Assembly (NCBI GenBank): GCA_964455905.1
Contig: CAYVYN010000002.1
Coordinates: forward strand, 124,001 to 188,000
DNA from: CAIJXB01 sp964455905
GTDB lineage: Bacteria > Chlamydiota > Chlamydiia > Chlamydiales > Rhabdochlamydiaceae
DNA length: 64,000 nt
Reading direction: 5' to 3'
Part shown: piece after piece, positions 44,060 to 53,075 of the stretch
How the letters are laid out: each line of letters opens with the position of its first letter
Numbering within the stretch: position 1 is the first letter of the stretch
The notes under the pieces: generated by a model
Seen by the model: the letters and a program-made list of their open reading frames with translations, nothing else
Databases searched by the model: none
What the model was told of the DNA's origin: nothing
Position numbers and translations under genes: made by a program

Positions 44060-46462
44060 ATGACAGATCCTGCACCTCCTTCAGTTTCTTTGGTGAATCC
44101 TATTCCATCGCAAGGACATTTGTTAAAACCTACTAAGCACTATCCTGGGCTTTTTATTGTGGAACCAACACCTTATTCTGCGCTGAAGCCGGTTGGAAAT
44201 CCACAAGAGGTTATTCCTCAGGAGTTTGTGGCTGCAGCTTCTATCATTCAGACTTTTAGAGTCCTTTCAGAGGCTGTATTATCCTATGGAGCTGTGTTCA
44301 CCCCAAGACTTCCTAAGGAACCTTTAAGAGAAAAGCCTTCTTTAAAGGTTTTGCAAGAATTTAAAGGTGACCTTCTTAAATTAGAAGCAGAGATCAAAAT
44401 TGCTTTTGGAAATAAACCACCGATTACTTTTCCTAAAGAGTTTATGCAGGTTTTTGTGCAAATTACAACCCTATTGGAGCAGGTTGAGGTTTTAATCCAA
44501 CAAGCGCCACCGGATGAAAGAGAGCCTCCTGCTGAAACGCCTAAAGCTCCATTAGAGGTTAAACAGCAAATTCCGACGCCCCCAAAAGAAAACAGGCAGG
44601 TTCCAGTGGGACAACCTCAGGTTGATACCCCTCAAACTCCGTCTCCTGTTAGAGAAAAAGAGCTAAGGCTGCCCTCTTTGGGAAAAGAGCCTGAAAAACC
44701 ACAAATAGAGTTGCCAAAACTTTCCGTTCCTTTGCCCGAGCCGAAAAAAGCCCCACCTCCAATGCCTAACAGTCCATCTCCTCTAAATCCGGTTCCCGTT
44801 GAGGCTAAAGAACCTCCTTTAAGAAAAGACGTTGAAAAACCACAACTAGAGCTACCTAGGCCTTCTGTTCCTTTCTCGGCGAAGCCCGATCAACCGTCTT
44901 TGCCAGAAAGACCGAACCCAAGGTCTCCGGAACAACCTGTTTTTAAAGAAACCCCGATGGGTCCTTTTCCAAAAGCTCCACTAGCACAACCTCCTAGGCA
45001 ACCTTCTTTACCAAAAGAAAAGGCCGCTGTTATAGAAAACCCTAAAGTTCTGCTTCAAGAAAAAAATCCTTTAGAAGATCTTCAAAAAAATATTCCGATT
45101 CTTATTCAGGGGCTTGTGAAAGCAATGCCTCAGGTTCCAAAACCCGCAGCAGATTTAACAAAACAGATGGAAGCTTTTGTGCGAGCCCCTTCGATACAAG
45201 TTCTTGTCGTTCCGCCGCCTCCTTTGGCGAAAGAAGCTAATGTTCCTACTTTCAAAGGTATGCCTATAGATAAGCCGTTTATCCCAAACGAAATCTTATT
45301 ACCTCCTAAAGTATTAGCCCTAGAAGTGCCTTTAATTCAAAAAACATACCCTAATTATTTTCCTACACTACCTGCTAAAGTACCACTCCCTTTAAATGTT
45401 CCCGTTCCAAATATTCCACTGCAACGGTTTCCTTTTGAGGTTCCTTTTGTTGTAGGTCAAAAAATTGTTCCGCACCTTGAAATTCTAATGCGGACGCCCC
45501 CTTTTTCTACAGAAATACCGTTTGCTTTCATTGTTCCTTATACGCCTCAATTTCCAATTACAACACCAACAGCAGAACCTGTTAACTTGAAAAAACAGAT
45601 TTCTAGTGAGGGAGAAGAGGATCAAATTGGGGAAGGAGAGTTGAGTATACACCTATTAACCTATGTGCCAGATGGAGAAACTTGGTATGGTGATCCTTTT
45701 GATGAAGGAGCTCCTGACGAAAGACCTTTAAGAGTTCTTTTTTTAAAAAGGTTTGGAATTGGAGTTTATCCTGTCACCAATCAGCAGTTTGTCGATTTTT
45801 TAAATGAGCAATCTAAAAAAGGAAAAATACACTTGGAAGACAAGGGGTTTATTTTTTCATCTGATGGGCAGCTGCTTTGCCAGGTTAAAAACGGATCTAT
45901 TGCTAGTGATATTGAAGTGGAGGCTCATAAGCGTTATCTCGGATTTAAAGCGGCAGACTCCAAAGAGTCGTACCCAGTTATTTGTGTCACTTATCATGGA
46001 GCTGTTGCTTTTTGTGAAGCTGGAGGCTTTAGATTGCCCACAGAGATGGAGTGGGAAAAAGCAGCAGCTATTCAAATAAATGAAGAAAGAAAACCTGTTC
46101 AAAAATTTCGTTATGGATTTTCAAAAGATGTTATTGATGTTGCTTTAGCAAACTATGGGGCCAAGAATGTTACAGAGCACTCTTTAGATACTCAATCAAC
46201 TCCTGTTGGTTTTTATAATGGAAAAAACATAGGAATGAAAGAGGGGCATTCTTTTCAAACTTCAAATGCGGTAAGTCCTTTTGGTTGTTACGATATGAGC
46301 GGGAATCTGTGGGAGTGGACTTCTACAGGAGAAGGTGGCAGCCGAGTAGTTAAAGGCGGATGTTTTCAAAGTTCAGAAAAAGAACTAAGAGCTTCTGCTA
46401 GAAAATGGAAAAAAGAAGAGTCTCTTGATAAGTTTACAGGGTTTCGCATAGCCTTATCTTGA
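44060..46462 (+). CDS. Proline-rich protein with C-terminal formylglycine-enzyme-like (SUMF1/DUF323) domain
   Basis: The 800-residue protein has a leader to about 130, a low-complexity proline/lysine/glutamate region (about 150-480, with the repeated EKPQ-ELP--SVP), further proline-rich sequence, then an FGE-sulfatase fold from about 550 to the end (GVYPVTNQQFVDFL, FRLPTEMEWEKAA, SGNLWEWTS, FTGFRIALS). The catalytic GGSW-type segment reads GGCFQSS, and the normal pair of copper-binding cysteines is not evident, so the domain probably binds ligand rather than making formylglycine. The frame is open from 43931, but ATG 44060 has an ACGAGG site and a fitting N-terminus. Confidence 0.75.
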   Translation: MTDPAPPSVSLVNPIPSQGHLLKPTKHYPGLFIVEPTPYSALKPVGNPQEVIPQEFVAAASIIQTFRVLSEAVLSYGAVFTPRLPKEPLREKPSLKVLQEFKGDLLKLEAEIKIAFGNKPPITFPKEFMQVFVQITTLLEQVEVLIQQAPPDEREPPAETPKAPLEVKQQIPTPPKENRQVPVGQPQVDTPQTPSPVREKELRLPSLGKEPEKPQIELPKLSVPLPEPKKAPPPMPNSPSPLNPVPVEAKEPPLRKDVEKPQLELPRPSVPFSAKPDQPSLPERPNPRSPEQPVFKETPMGPFPKAPLAQPPRQPSLPKEKAAVIENPKVLLQEKNPLEDLQKNIPILIQGLVKAMPQVPKPAADLTKQMEAFVRAPSIQVLVVPPPPLAKEANVPTFKGMPIDKPFIPNEILLPPKVLALEVPLIQKTYPNYFPTLPAKVPLPLNVPVPNIPLQRFPFEVPFVVGQKIVPHLEILMRTPPFSTEIPFAFIVPYTPQFPITTPTAEPVNLKKQISSEGEEDQIGEGELSIHLLTYVPDGETWYGDPFDEGAPDERPLRVLFLKRFGIGVYPVTNQQFVDFLNEQSKKGKIHLEDKGFIFSSDGQLLCQVKNGSIASDIEVEAHKRYLGFKAADSKESYPVICVTYHGAVAFCEAGGFRLPTEMEWEKAAAIQINEERKPVQKFRYGFSKDVIDVALANYGAKNVTEHSLDTQSTPVGFYNGKNIGMKEGHSFQTSNAVSPFGCYDMSGNLWEWTSTGEGGSRVVKGGCFQSSEKELRASARKWKKEESLDKFTGFRIALS

Positions 46463-46487
46463 ATTTACTTTTAGTAGAGAATTCAGC

Positions 46488-46886
46488 TCATTCAGGTGGA
46501 TTTTTTCGTAAATTCTTCTTGTGGGATAAAATTCTTTTGTCTTCTACGCTTTTTTCTTTAGACCTTCGACTTCTTCTTTTTTTTTGCCTTCGTATTTTTT
46601 CTTCTAGTTGTTTTTTTTCTGATTTTTTTTGAAAAACAACTTCCTCTATTTTTTTACAGAGCTCTTTTCTTGCAAAAAAACGATTCATTTCCTGCGAGCG
46701 CTCTTTTTGACATTTAATTTCAATTCCGGATGGTTCATGCTTTAAGTATACACAGGAAGAGGTTTTATTGATTTTTTGTCCACCATTCCCGGAACCTAAA
46801 ATAAACTTTTCTAACAAGTCACTTTCTTTTATCGAGAGTTCTTCCATTTTTTTTTCAAGTTGTTCCCATTTTTCTTTTGTGACCAA
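46488..46886 (-). CDS. Class-I release-factor-like protein with GGQ motif
   Basis: The 132-residue protein has the release-factor catalytic loop GSGNGGQKINKTSSCV (GGQ at 35-37) and a basic arginine/lysine-rich tail (95-132). It lacks stop-codon recognition domains, like ArfB (YaeJ) or the mitochondrial C12orf65 family. It probably rescues stalled ribosomes by hydrolysing peptidyl-tRNA. The KERSQEMNRFFARKELCKKI helix supports the RF-like rather than ArfB-proper subgroup. Confidence 0.82.
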   Translation of the reverse strand: MVTKEKWEQLEKKMEELSIKESDLLEKFILGSGNGGQKINKTSSCVYLKHEPSGIEIKCQKERSQEMNRFFARKELCKKIEEVVFQKKSEKKQLEEKIRRQKKRRSRRSKEKSVEDKRILSHKKNLRKNPPE

Positions 46887-46959
46887 TAGAATACTCCAAT
46901 TAGAGGTGTGTAATTTTTTATAAGTCCCATACCTTAAATAGGTGTTTTTGTAAACTATC

Positions 46960-47880
46960 CTAGAAAATAAAGCGTCGAATGTGTTTAGGAAATGCTAGTT
47001 TGCAGTCAACAGACCACCCTTTGCAAGGTAGGCTGATAGAAGCACATGTCGATGAAAGCAGGCATAAAACGTGTCCGGTGAGTAGGATTGAAGTTACCGA
47101 AAAGGATCCTATTGCGGAAATGCCGCAAATAAGAGCGAAGCATCCAACAGAGGTTAAAGCAAACCCTATAACGGAAAAAACGTGAATGTATAGTGTTTTT
47201 TTTCCTTGTGTTTTCAAAGTTTCTAATAACTCTTTTCCTTCTTTAATTCCTTCTTCTTTTGTAGTTTCATTCTTTAGTTTATCTAAAATAGAGGGGAGTT
47301 TGTCTTGGGTTTCTTTTTGACACCAAGGTTGTACTCGAAGAGCTAACCTTGTTGTGCCTAAAATGTTTTCGGATGTTTTTTGGAAGTATGTTTCGTTTAA
47401 AGAAAATATGTTTTTAGCCACATCAGAAGTTGCAGTAAGTTCTTTTAGAAATTCGTGACTTCGGCCTACTTCTTGAATTTCAAAATAGAATCCTAGACTA
47501 GAACTTGCGAACCCTATGGGGTGAAGGAAGCTTTTGAGAGTGTTAATTGGGGTGTTATAGATGTTCTTGAAAAAAATTTGAGATACGAAAATAAAGCTGT
47601 AACTAAAGTTAATGGCATCAATAGTAAGTAGGTCGCGCGCTTTTTCTTTCTCTTGAATATCTACTGCTTTATAGTAGCTAAGCAAATGATTTTTAAAGTC
47701 ACCCCAGCCAGTAACCACAGTCCAGTTTCCTATAGAAGACGCTACTGTGGGGGTGTCTACTGGTATTTTTCTAATTTGTTCCTGAACGTATTTTAAAGCT
47801 GCATTTCCATTTTCTTTTAGGGATCTATAGCAACGCAGAGGGGGATTGTATAAACAAGATAGATCTGATAGAATAGTCAT
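46960..47880 (-). CDS. Membrane protein of a lineage-specific paralogue pair (copy A)
   Basis: The 306-residue protein shares with the 48196 product the motif TGWG----HLLSYYK--D--E near residue 57, the LALRVQPWCQ block near residue 178 and KELLETLKTQGKKTL near 218. Hydrophobic segments lie at about 92-108, 118-133 and a C-terminal pair at 230-285 (bilobed, Inc-like). There is no signal peptide. The C-terminus is shorter than in copy B. Function unknown. Confidence 0.6.
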   Translation of the reverse strand: MTILSDLSCLYNPPLRCYRSLKENGNAALKYVQEQIRKIPVDTPTVASSIGNWTVVTGWGDFKNHLLSYYKAVDIQEKEKARDLLTIDAINFSYSFIFVSQIFFKNIYNTPINTLKSFLHPIGFASSSLGFYFEIQEVGRSHEFLKELTATSDVAKNIFSLNETYFQKTSENILGTTRLALRVQPWCQKETQDKLPSILDKLKNETTKEEGIKEGKELLETLKTQGKKTLYIHVFSVIGFALTSVGCFALICGISAIGSFSVTSILLTGHVLCLLSSTCASISLPCKGWSVDCKLAFPKHIRRFIF

Positions 47881-47945
47881 AAAAAAAAACCCTTAGCTAG
47901 TTTTGTGGGTATATACTATATTAAAAGGGGTTTTTTTTATACTCT

Positions 47946-48149
47946 TTATTTCGGAGTAGACGTAATGTTTCTTGTATGAAAAAGAGTTAGCGGAGAATCT
48001 GAAGTTTCAAGTGTTGTTGATTTTAGTATTTCAAACACTTTTGATTGTTTTTGAGCCTGAAAGATAACAGGGTATTCTGTTTTTCCAGTCCGAATAGCTT
48101 CCTTTACAAATTTGACTCTATTATTTTCAGCGATATTGCTTGGTGTCAT
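47946..48149 (-). CDS. Small unidentified protein between the paralogues
   Basis: The 67-residue soluble protein has an AAAGGAAAAAC ribosome site before ATG 48149. It lies 46 bases after copy B and 65 before copy A on the same strand, so the three genes could be one transcript. Charged N-terminal half, threonine/serine-rich tail. I do not recognise it. Confidence 0.45.
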   Translation of the reverse strand: MTPSNIAENNRVKFVKEAIRTGKTEYPVIFQAQKQSKVFEILKSTTLETSDSPLTLFHTRNITSTPK

Positions 48150-48195
48150 TGTTTTTCCTTTTGTTCTTTTTTTATTTAAGTTTAATTTCCTTTTT

Positions 48196-49248
48196 TTAGT
48201 TTCTGCGTGGAGCAGTGTGTTGAAATCTAACTTTAGACGATCTTATTTGACGCTGTTGTACCAGCTTTTCTATATTTAGTTTAGGAGTTGTTTTTTCTTC
48301 TGTTACTGAGACGCTATCGGTAGAAGAAAATAGATAGGGGTGTAAGAATCCAGGAATTAGAAGTGTAAAGTCAACAGCCCACCCGATTTTAGAAAGGGTG
48401 ACAGAAGCATAAGTAGATGAAGTGAAGGTGAAAATAGCCCCAGCAAGTAGACAAGCTGGTATAATTGCGTAGGGACACCCAACCACTAATCCAAGAAAAC
48501 CTACAAAGTTGAGAGCGAATCCAATGACAGCCAAGGCGTGGATAATAAGAGTCTTTTTTCCTTGTATTTTCAGGGTTTCTAGAAGCTCTTTTGCTTCTAG
48601 ATCCCCTTCATTTTTGGTTGTTGGGTCGGCAGATCGTAACTTTCTTAGGATCGAGGAAATTTCTTTTTCTATTTTTTCTTGGCACCATGGTTGTACCCGT
48701 AGAGCTAATCGTGTTTTAGGGTCTTTATGAGAAACAGGAGTTTCTGAAAAATATTTTTCGTTTAAACGGAGTAGAACCTGCGTTACATCATTTGACGTAT
48801 TTAGAAGTCGAAGGAACTTTATAGATCGTTTTAGCTCTTTTGATTCAAAATAAAGACCTCCCAAACAGCTGATTGCTCCAATTGGAGTTATGAATGGAAG
48901 AGTTTGTATTTTTTTTAAGAAAAAGCCGCTAATAGAAATAGCGCTATAAACAAAGTTAATTAAGTCGATTATTAGTAATTTTAACGCGTTAGAACGTTCT
49001 TGACTGTCTAATGTTCTATATAAGGAAATGCAGTGGTTAACTAGTTGTCCCCATCCAGTTATGACTGTGTAATTTCCAGGGGGGAGAGCAAAAATAGGTT
49101 TAGGCACATTTAAATTTTTAAAGTAATTTATGATTGAGTTTTTTGTTTGATCGGCGAGTTGGTTTAAGTATACAAGATGATATTCTATAAAATGGTTTGG
49201 ATTGAAGTAATTAATTAATGAGTTCTCGGCATTATTAATTGTTGTCAT
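48196..49248 (-). CDS. Membrane protein of a lineage-specific paralogue pair (copy B)
   Basis: The 350-residue protein is the longer partner of the 46960 product. It has the same TGWGQLVNHCISLYR--D--E motif (about 63-82), TRLALRVQPWCQ (about 180-191), KELLETLKIQGKKTL, and two C-terminal hydrophobic lobes (about 235-290). It adds a 40-residue basic tail. Bilobed hydrophobic segments recall inclusion-membrane proteins. Function unknown. Confidence 0.6.
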   Translation of the reverse strand: MTTINNAENSLINYFNPNHFIEYHLVYLNQLADQTKNSIINYFKNLNVPKPIFALPPGNYTVITGWGQLVNHCISLYRTLDSQERSNALKLLIIDLINFVYSAISISGFFLKKIQTLPFITPIGAISCLGGLYFESKELKRSIKFLRLLNTSNDVTQVLLRLNEKYFSETPVSHKDPKTRLALRVQPWCQEKIEKEISSILRKLRSADPTTKNEGDLEAKELLETLKIQGKKTLIIHALAVIGFALNFVGFLGLVVGCPYAIIPACLLAGAIFTFTSSTYASVTLSKIGWAVDFTLLIPGFLHPYLFSSTDSVSVTEEKTTPKLNIEKLVQQRQIRSSKVRFQHTAPRRN

Positions 49249-49455
49249 AAACGCCTCTTTTTATAGAGTTTTCGTTATTACTTTTGTTTATATATATATT
49301 ATATATTTTATTAATATATTATGGCAATATGTTTAGTTTTTCACGTTTATTCTTTTCTTGTATTTCCTTGAAAATAAAGGGATTGACAAAAAACGAGATT
49401 TTTTCAAAATAGAATATAGTGTTGTTTGCTCATTTTCAAACCAAAGGTACTTTAA

Positions 49456-50415
49456 ATGTCGAAATTTCCGGATAGAGTGTCTTTGCCCTATGAGATTTAT
49501 GAAAAACGATTAGATAGAAAGAGGCAGATCAGCGCTACCATTTTAAAGGGGATTTGGCTTAGGGCTGTTATTATTTTTTCTGAAATCTTAGGGTTTTGGT
49601 ATTTAGGCAGTTATTCTTTGCTTTTAGACGGCTTGTCTAGTCTTTTAGACATAGGAGCTAGTTTACTTTTACTTTTATGCATTGGATTAGCAGATAAACC
49701 CCCAGACCGCAATCACCCTTTTGGTCACGGCCGGTTCGAGCCTATTGCCGGGTTGCAATTAGGCGTTTTTTTAGTGATCATAGGTGTTTATTTAGCTAGT
49801 AAGCAATTCCTTGGAGCTATAGGGGAGACTTCTCAAGAGGCAATTAGTTCTTATGCTTGGATGATTCCTTTTGGTGCAGTTATTTTACTTGAAATTGCTT
49901 ACCAAAGGTTGAAAATTGTAGCAAAAAAACAAAATAGCCCTGCTTTATTAGCTGATGCAATGCACTATAGAATTGATGGGTTGAGCTGTTTAGTTGCTGT
50001 TGGGGCGTTAGGACTTGGCGCTTATTTTCCAGACCACAGTCTTTTATTCGATCATATTGGCGCTTTTGTTATTGCTTTTTTGATGATTGTTATTGGGGTT
50101 AAAGCTGCAAAAAGTAATCTAAATCAGATTTTAGATAGAACACCTTCACCTGAATATTTTAAAAAGGTGCATGAAGCTGCTATGAACGTAGAAGGAGTTA
50201 TGGCTACAGAAAAGCTTCGTATACAATCTTATGGACCTGATGCTCATGTTAGTATAGATATTGAAGTAGACCCGGATTTCTCAGTAGAACAAGCCCATGC
50301 TATCACGCAAGAAGTTCGTCTGCATATTCAAAAGGCGTGGCCTGCTGTTCGGGATGTCATTGTTCATGTCGAGCCGTATTATGAAAATGACCATCCCGCT
50401 TCTCCTTGGCACTAG
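49456..50415 (+). CDS. Cation diffusion facilitator (CDF) metal/proton antiporter
   Basis: The 319-residue protein has six membrane helices (about 30-240) and a cytoplasmic domain ending in the histidine-containing VIVHVEPYYEN. TM2 reads S61-S-L-L-D65-IGAS followed by the diagnostic NHPFGHGRFE loop; TM5 has the HYRID (H-x3-D) ligand pair. By alignment to FieF, D45 is replaced by serine and D49 is kept, so metal choice may differ from Zn/Fe exporters. Its stop abuts the stop of the TMEM14-like gene. Confidence 0.85.
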   Translation: MSKFPDRVSLPYEIYEKRLDRKRQISATILKGIWLRAVIIFSEILGFWYLGSYSLLLDGLSSLLDIGASLLLLLCIGLADKPPDRNHPFGHGRFEPIAGLQLGVFLVIIGVYLASKQFLGAIGETSQEAISSYAWMIPFGAVILLEIAYQRLKIVAKKQNSPALLADAMHYRIDGLSCLVAVGALGLGAYFPDHSLLFDHIGAFVIAFLMIVIGVKAAKSNLNQILDRTPSPEYFKKVHEAAMNVEGVMATEKLRIQSYGPDAHVSIDIEVDPDFSVEQAHAITQEVRLHIQKAWPAVRDVIVHVEPYYENDHPASPWH

Positions 50416-50748
50416 TTACGGAGTTCTTTTTTTCATTTGCTGTATTCTTGTAATCAGAAATAGTACCATTAAAAGCGAAAGCACGCCTAATAGCCCTGCA
50501 GGAACAAAGTTTTTTGTTTTTAAAAATCTGAAAAAGAAAATGCCGTCTAGAAGAAGGGTCGTTGCCAATCCAATCCAAAATCCAGCAACTTTTTCTTTGA
50601 AAAGAAGTCCCGCAGATATGATTAAAATAAGGCTAGAAATGGTTCCAGAAAGTAAGGAAGCGACACTTTTAGAAAGAGCAAATCCAAGTATTCCTCCAGC
50701 TAAGATTGTGGCACTATAAAACGTAATAAGTACTGCTGTTTTTTTCAT
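50416..50748 (-). CDS. TMEM14/UPF0136-like small membrane protein
   Basis: The 110-residue, four-helix protein has the family pattern AGGILGFALSKSVASLLSG near residues 17-35, a second GFWIGLATTLLLDGIFFFRF helix pair with the family's RF ending, and a hydrophobic C-terminal helix. TMEM14 proteins in eukaryotes act in mitochondrial heme and lipid handling; bacterial roles are unknown. It ends immediately at the CDF stop (50415/50416). Confidence 0.6.
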   Translation of the reverse strand: MKKTAVLITFYSATILAGGILGFALSKSVASLLSGTISSLILIISAGLLFKEKVAGFWIGLATTLLLDGIFFFRFLKTKNFVPAGLLGVLSLLMVLFLITRIQQMKKRTP

Positions 50749-50925
50749 TGTGGTCCTTTGGGTGTTTTTTGTGAATCACTATAAAAAAGATATCTTTAAG
50801 TTGCTATGAGTATTTTATTTTTTTTTAGCAGGAAATTTGTGAAAATATCTTGTGGAAATTGAGACGAATTGCTATTTTAACCACTTCACTATCTAGAAAA
50901 AGTTTGGACCCAAGGTTTAAAATAT

Positions 50926-51930
50926 ATGCATTCCGGAAAAACAGAGCTCATTTATGAAAAAGATTTAGGAAGGGCTGTTGAAATTTTATTGCAGGAAGGG
51001 ATTATTGCGTTTCCAACAGAAACGGTCTATGGCCTAGGTGCTTGTATTTTTTTAGAAAAGGCGATTCAAAAAATCTTTGCCGCTAAAAGAAGGCCTAAAG
51101 ATAATCCTGTGATTGCTCATATTAGTGATCTTGCTTCAGTAGAACAGATTGCACATAATGTTCCTGCTGTTTTTTATAAATTGGCGGAGCACTTTTTTCC
51201 AGGGCCTTTAACGCTTGTTGTTCCAAAAGCCTCTAGAGTTCCGGCAATTGTTTCAGCCGGATTGCCTACTATAGGTATTCGTATGCCAAATCATCCTTTG
51301 GCGTTACGCCTTATACATTTAACTGGACAGCCTTTGGTAGCTCCTTCGGCTAATTTATCAGGGAAACCTAGCGCTACAGATTTTCTTCATGTTTTAGAAG
51401 ATTTTGAGGGCGAAATTCCAGGTGTAATTGTAGGTCAAGGGTCTGATTTAGAACCTTGTCGTATAGGGATAGAGTCTACTGTTGTTAGTTTGCTCAAGGG
51501 CAAAATAGAAATTTTACGTCCTGGATCTATTCAGAAAGAAGATCTTGAAGAGTGTTTGCATATGCCCGTTTCTGTATATGCAGGTGGAGATAAAGGACAC
51601 CAACTCTCTCCTGGCATGAAGTACAAACATTATGCTCCCGACGCTAAAGTATTTCTTTATGATAATTTAGAGGGTGTTGTAGAGCATTGCAGATTACAGC
51701 CTGATCTAAAAAGAATGATCCTTGCCAATAAAGGGTGTTCTCAAATAGAAAAAGTACCTCGATTTCCGTTAGCTTCTCCTTCCTTTTATTCAAGACTCCG
51801 CATGGCGGATAGATGTCAATATGAAGAGATTTTGATTGTTTGTGATCCTGTGATTAAAAAAGATGTTGGGCTCATGAATCGAATTGAAAAGGCTTCAGGA
51901 GAAACTGTACAGTGTTCAACTGTTTATTAA
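50926..51930 (+). CDS. L-threonylcarbamoyladenylate synthase (Sua5 type)
   Basis: The 334-residue protein has an N-terminal YrdC domain (1-205) with FPTETVYGLG, the KRRPKDNPVIAH block and the SANLSGKPSATD motif, then a C-terminal Sua5 domain beginning with SPGMKYKHYAPDA. It makes threonylcarbamoyl-AMP from threonine, bicarbonate and ATP for tRNA t6A37; TsaD at 11650 transfers the group. The 3' end overlaps the convergent gene by 15 bases. Confidence 0.92.
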   Translation: MHSGKTELIYEKDLGRAVEILLQEGIIAFPTETVYGLGACIFLEKAIQKIFAAKRRPKDNPVIAHISDLASVEQIAHNVPAVFYKLAEHFFPGPLTLVVPKASRVPAIVSAGLPTIGIRMPNHPLALRLIHLTGQPLVAPSANLSGKPSATDFLHVLEDFEGEIPGVIVGQGSDLEPCRIGIESTVVSLLKGKIEILRPGSIQKEDLEECLHMPVSVYAGGDKGHQLSPGMKYKHYAPDAKVFLYDNLEGVVEHCRLQPDLKRMILANKGCSQIEKVPRFPLASPSFYSRLRMADRCQYEEILIVCDPVIKKDVGLMNRIEKASGETVQCSTVY

Positions 51931-52698
51931 ATCGTAAGATCCTTTGAGGGCGATTCCTTTTTCGTCTACTAAAGGAAAATATTCTGTTTTAATAGAAGCA
52001 GAGCGAATCCAAAAAAAATCACATTTTTTGTAGAATATGTTTTTCCAAATGAGAGAATGAACATAGTCGAATCCTTTTTTTGCTTCTTCTAAGCGAATCG
52101 TTGTTATCGGATAGCTGCCTATTTTTTCAAAAGAGGTGTAGTCGCTTTGTATGCATTGAATTTCGACCGGATCATTACATCCAATTAAATGCAGTAGTGG
52201 GATTAGCTCTATTTTTTTATAGCGTATTCCAATGAGTTCTCCTAAAAAAACCTCTGTTTTTTTTGTCCCTTGGAAGTCAATTTCTACTTCATATCCTGTT
52301 AGCGTCTTTTTTTCTAAATGTTTATTCGGAAATTTCCACTCGACTTCTTCTTTTTGCGTGTTGCCTGTAATATGTAGAAAAAGAGATGGTTTTTTTCTAG
52401 GGTAGATAGAAATAGAGCAGGCTAAAAGAAGGAACAATAAAGAGCAAAGATGGATGATGAAAGGCAGATCTTTTTTTTGTAGGATAAGGATGAGTAAAAG
52501 AGAAAAAATAATACCAATACTAAAAAATAGCAAGTTTGGAAACGTAAAAAGAAATAAACCTAAAATACAGTAAAACACCCCGAGTAATCCGAGAATGATT
52601 TTTTTGAAAAAATTTTTCTTTTTTATTCGTAAATAACAATGAGATCCTAAAAAAAAGGCGTAAAAGGAAGAAAGACAAAAAAACATATTAGCTGTCAT
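51916..52698 (-). CDS. Membrane protein with C-terminal soluble domain, unidentified
   Basis: The 260-residue protein has four hydrophobic segments in the first 110 residues (about 5-22, 32-50, 52-72, 80-98), then a soluble beta-rich domain (115-260) with SLFLHITGN and TGYEVEIDFQG. No family recognised. Its ATG (52698) overlaps the SMR gene's restored reading frame by 11 bases, a sign of translational coupling with the gene upstream. Confidence 0.55.
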   Translation of the reverse strand: MTANMFFCLSSFYAFFLGSHCYLRIKKKNFFKKIILGLLGVFYCILGLFLFTFPNLLFFSIGIIFSLLLILILQKKDLPFIIHLCSLLFLLLACSISIYPRKKPSLFLHITGNTQKEEVEWKFPNKHLEKKTLTGYEVEIDFQGTKKTEVFLGELIGIRYKKIELIPLLHLIGCNDPVEIQCIQSDYTSFEKIGSYPITTIRLEEAKKGFDYVHSLIWKNIFYKKCDFFWIRSASIKTEYFPLVDEKGIALKGSYDLINS

Positions 52699-53013
52699 GG
52701 ATGAGTTTAAGACCTATAATACCAATAATAATAAGTGTAATCGAGACGATTTTACAATGTGATAGGACTCTTGAAAGAAAATAATTCCACAAATCACAGT
52801 TCCAGCAGTTCCAATGCCCGCCCAAATTGCATAGGCTGTTCCAATCGGGATGACTTTCATTGACTGAGACATGCAAAAGAAGCTTAAAGAAGCAAACGCA
52901 GCAGTGATTAAGCTTGGGATTAGTTTGCTGAACCCTTGTGTATATTTTAGCGCTACCGTAAAGCAGATTTCAAAAAAACCCGCTAGAAGAAGGAAAAACC
53001 AAGCCATAGACAT
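52688..53013 (-). pseudogene. SMR-family (EmrE/SugE) transporter interrupted by a one-base frameshift
   Basis: From ATG 53013 the frame gives three of the four SMR helices: AWFFLLLAGFFEICFTVALK, the SMKVIPIGTAYAIWAGIG signature and FFQESYHIVK. It then leaves the family at a run of four A and stops at 52714. The other frame supplies the missing fourth helix, SITLIIIGIIGLKLIHDS, ending at 52688. With one extra A the distance from the FQE glutamate to the LKL motif is 22 residues, exactly as in intact SMR proteins. It is a true mutation, a sequencing error in an A run (T run 52750-52753), or transcriptional slippage. Confidence 0.8.
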
Positions 53014-53075
53014 AGTAGCAGAGCTCCTTGATGAATTTACCACATTATAGATTATAGGACGTGATAAAACAACTG

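Noticed and set aside
44060..46462. Sulfatase-activating formylglycine enzyme
   Set aside because: The catalytic segment and cysteine pair do not match, and no sulfatase gene is nearby.
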